A stretch of DNA of 64,000 nt. Source: Aciditerrimonas ferrireducens (lineage in GTDB: Bacteria; Actinomycetota; Acidimicrobiia; Acidimicrobiales; UBA8190). A program made the position numbers and the translations under genes. Positions 62,705 through 64,000 of the stretch are shown in pieces. Numbering within the stretch: position 1 is the stretch's first letter; the number at the start of each line of letters is the position of its first letter. The notes under the pieces were generated by a model. It made no database searches. It saw nothing but the letters and a program-made list of their open reading frames with translations, and was not told where the DNA came from. The stretch is from positions 1 to 64,000 of the forward strand of contig NZ_JAKHEX010000002.1 of NCBI RefSeq assembly GCF_023130475.1. Reading direction: 5' to 3'.

Positions 62705-62956
62705 GTGGCGCGCGCGAGGCCAGCAGGCGGGGAGTCGAGCGGGCCGCAGGGGCCCGGGCAGCCGCCGTCCCCGGGGCTGTTCGATCTGCTGGCCTTGGGG
62801 TTGACCATGGCCTTGCTGGTCGGCGGTGGCCTGGGGATCGGTCTCCTGGTGGACGACTGGCTGGGCAGCTCGCCCATCGCCACGTTCTGCGGCTTGGGCC
62901 TCGGGGTGGTCTTCGCCGGCCTGGCGCTCTGGGACCGCTCGCGGCGCTACCTCTGA
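62705..62956 (+). CDS. AtpZ-like small membrane protein
   Basis: Protein of 83 residues with two transmembrane helices (about 27-48 and 55-74). GGGLGIGLLVDDWLGSSPI and GLALWDRSRRYL match AtpZ/AtpI-type proteins encoded at the head of ATP synthase operons, which help calcium/magnesium transport or c-ring assembly. The first 24 residues are hydrophilic and Gly/Pro-rich. The GTG start is leaderless-type. Confidence 0.72.
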   Translation: MARARPAGGESSGPQGPGQPPSPGLFDLLALGLTMALLVGGGLGIGLLVDDWLGSSPIATFCGLGLGVVFAGLALWDRSRRYL

Positions 62957-62990
62957 ACCCGCCCGGCACCGAGGAGGGGGGGCGGGCGCC

Positions 62991-63419
62991 ATGGTGAACG
63001 TCCTCTCGGCCCTCTCGGTGCCCCAGCTCTCCGTCCTGGCCCGGCGGACTGCTCTGGTCGCCCTCGGGGTAGGCGTGGTGGCCCTCATCGTGACCTTCGT
63101 GCTGGGCATGCCCCTGGCCGGCCTCGGGGTGTGCCTGGGGCTGGCCATGGCCCTGGTGAACTTCCGGCTGATCGCCCGGTCCACGGCTCGAGCCTCGGCG
63201 GCAGCCGAGCCGGCTCGGCGCCGGCCCCTGGTGACCTCGACGCTGGGACGCCTGGGGGCCATCAGCGTGGTGGCCCTCCTGCTGGCCTGGCTGGTCCGAC
63301 CCCTCGGGTTCGGCACCATCGTCGGCCTCGCCCTCTTCCAGTTCGCCCTGCTGGCCAACGTGGTGACCGCGCTGCTGCGGGACGGGGCCCTTCGGACCGA
63401 GGAGGACGGTCGGTCGTGA
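62991..63419 (+). CDS. atpI: ATP synthase subunit I-like protein
   Basis: Membrane protein of 142 residues with four predicted helices (about 22-40, 42-62, 85-105 and 107-125). MAVNF-like content (here LGLAMALVNFRLIARS) is typical of the AtpI/ATP synthase I family, thought to assist c-ring assembly. The ATG has GAGGAGGGGG upstream. Its stop overlaps the atpB GTG. Assignment is by context and hydrophobic pattern. Confidence 0.7.
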   Translation: MVNVLSALSVPQLSVLARRTALVALGVGVVALIVTFVLGMPLAGLGVCLGLAMALVNFRLIARSTARASAAAEPARRRPLVTSTLGRLGAISVVALLLAWLVRPLGFGTIVGLALFQFALLANVVTALLRDGALRTEEDGRS

Positions 63420-64000
63420 GTCTGCTGGGAAGCGGCCTGGGCCGGCTGGGCGGGGGCCTGCCGATCCTCGCCACGAACATCAGCGTCGGCGACCACCTGC
63501 ACGTGGCCGCCGGTGGCCTGACCTTCAACCTGGACACCCTCTGGGAGACCGGGGTGGCCATGCTGGTCGTCATCGGCCTGGGGCTGCTCGTCAGCCGGCG
63601 GGCCACCTCGGGCGTGCCGGGCAAGCTGCAGCTCATGTGGGAGATGGCTGTGGATGCGATCAACCGGCAGCTCGAAGGCTCGGTCGGGCCGCGGGGCCGG
63701 TCGATCGTGCCCTTGGCCCTGGCCCTGTTCGTCTTCATCTTGGTGGCCAACTGGCTGACCACCTTCGAGATAGGGGCGAAGATCGACCCCTTGGGGCCGC
63801 CGACCGCCGACATCAACCTCACCCTGGCCCTGGCGGTCATCGTGATCGTCCCGGTGCACGTCGCGTCGATCCGGACCCGAGGCCTTCGGGGCTACGTGAA
63901 GCACTACTTCAGCCCGTACCCCTTCCTGTTCCCGATCAACCTCGTCGAGGAGATCGCCAAGCCGATCACCCTGGCCCTGCGGCTCTTCGGCAACCTGCTC
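63416..64000 (+). CDS. atpB: ATP synthase subunit a, N-terminal part (cut by window edge)
   Basis: First 195 residues of the F0 a subunit, the proton channel half next to the c ring. The GTG at 63416 overlaps the previous stop. Helix 1 (about 40-60), VPLALALFVFILVANWL, the ADINLTLALAV helix and FPINLVEEIAKPITLALRLFGNL are diagnostic. The last of these contains the start of the conserved helix with the essential Arg in LALRLFGN. The gene continues beyond the window. Confidence 0.95.
   Translation, partial: MSLLGSGLGRLGGGLPILATNISVGDHLHVAAGGLTFNLDTLWETGVAMLVVIGLGLLVSRRATSGVPGKLQLMWEMAVDAINRQLEGSVGPRGRSIVPLALALFVFILVANWLTTFEIGAKIDPLGPPTADINLTLALAVIVIVPVHVASIRTRGLRGYVKHYFSPYPFLFPINLVEEIAKPITLALRLFGNLL

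Overview
The window is a very GC-rich chromosomal segment of an actinobacterium. The block lysA-hom-thrC-rho-rpmE-prfA-prmC-tsaC-glyA-wecA-atpIB, the DivIVA-type protein, the F420-type luciferase-like oxidoreductase and the GlnR-like operators all fit Actinobacteria, and I suspect the class Acidimicrobiia, without proof. Genes are tightly packed with ATGA/GTGA overlaps. Many lack a Shine-Dalgarno sequence and instead begin 6-7 nt after a TANNNT box, which points to leaderless mRNAs.

Positions 1-14.5k form a purine and pyrimidine catabolism locus. The minus-strand operon encodes a three-subunit xanthine dehydrogenase, adenosine deaminase and adenine deaminase (cut by the window edge). The divergent plus-strand operon encodes a thiamine-binding-like protein, a diaminopropionate ammonia-lyase-like enzyme, 8-oxoguanine deaminase, a D-hydantoinase/dihydropyrimidinase and a Rieske oxygenase. 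A nucleosidase-like lipoprotein and an NCS1 nucleobase permease follow. Positions 14.6k-17.1k hold a histidine kinase with a frame break and its response regulator. At 17.0k-19.3k lies a SipW/DUF5305/TasA-like secretion module, and at 19.4k-23.0k an ATP-grasp gene plus an alpha-E/transglutaminase fusion gene. Cyanase, a duplicated secreted protein and a gamma-glutamyltransferase follow.

Positions 27.0k-37.1k are the most interesting part. A five-gene minus-strand operon (guanidine hydrolase, Rieske oxygenase, HRI1-like protein, APC permease, GntR regulator) sits behind a well-formed guanidine-I (ykkC) riboswitch. It diverges from a urease operon (ureA, ureB, ureC, ureF, ureG, ureD). Guanidine would be hydrolysed to urea and ammonia, and urease would finish the job. 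As written, however, ureB and ureC each carry a short internal deletion with a frameshift. GlnR-type operators (5-mers spaced 11 nt apart) occur upstream of the purine operon, the NCS1 permease, cyanase and the guanidine/urease pair, which ties these loci into one nitrogen-scavenging regulon.

Positions 37.1k-46.7k hold the DivIVA-like protein, an LLM oxidoreductase, an acyl-CoA ligase, a patatin phospholipase, a frameshifted proline dehydrogenase/P5C dehydrogenase, a thioesterase and tRNA-Arg(CCG). Positions 46.7k-64k are the conserved amino-acid/translation/ATP synthase block, including a frameshifted thrC with no thrB beside it, two small membrane proteins, a PAS-PAS-GGDEF protein and a thiolase-like protein. 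The window ends inside atpB.
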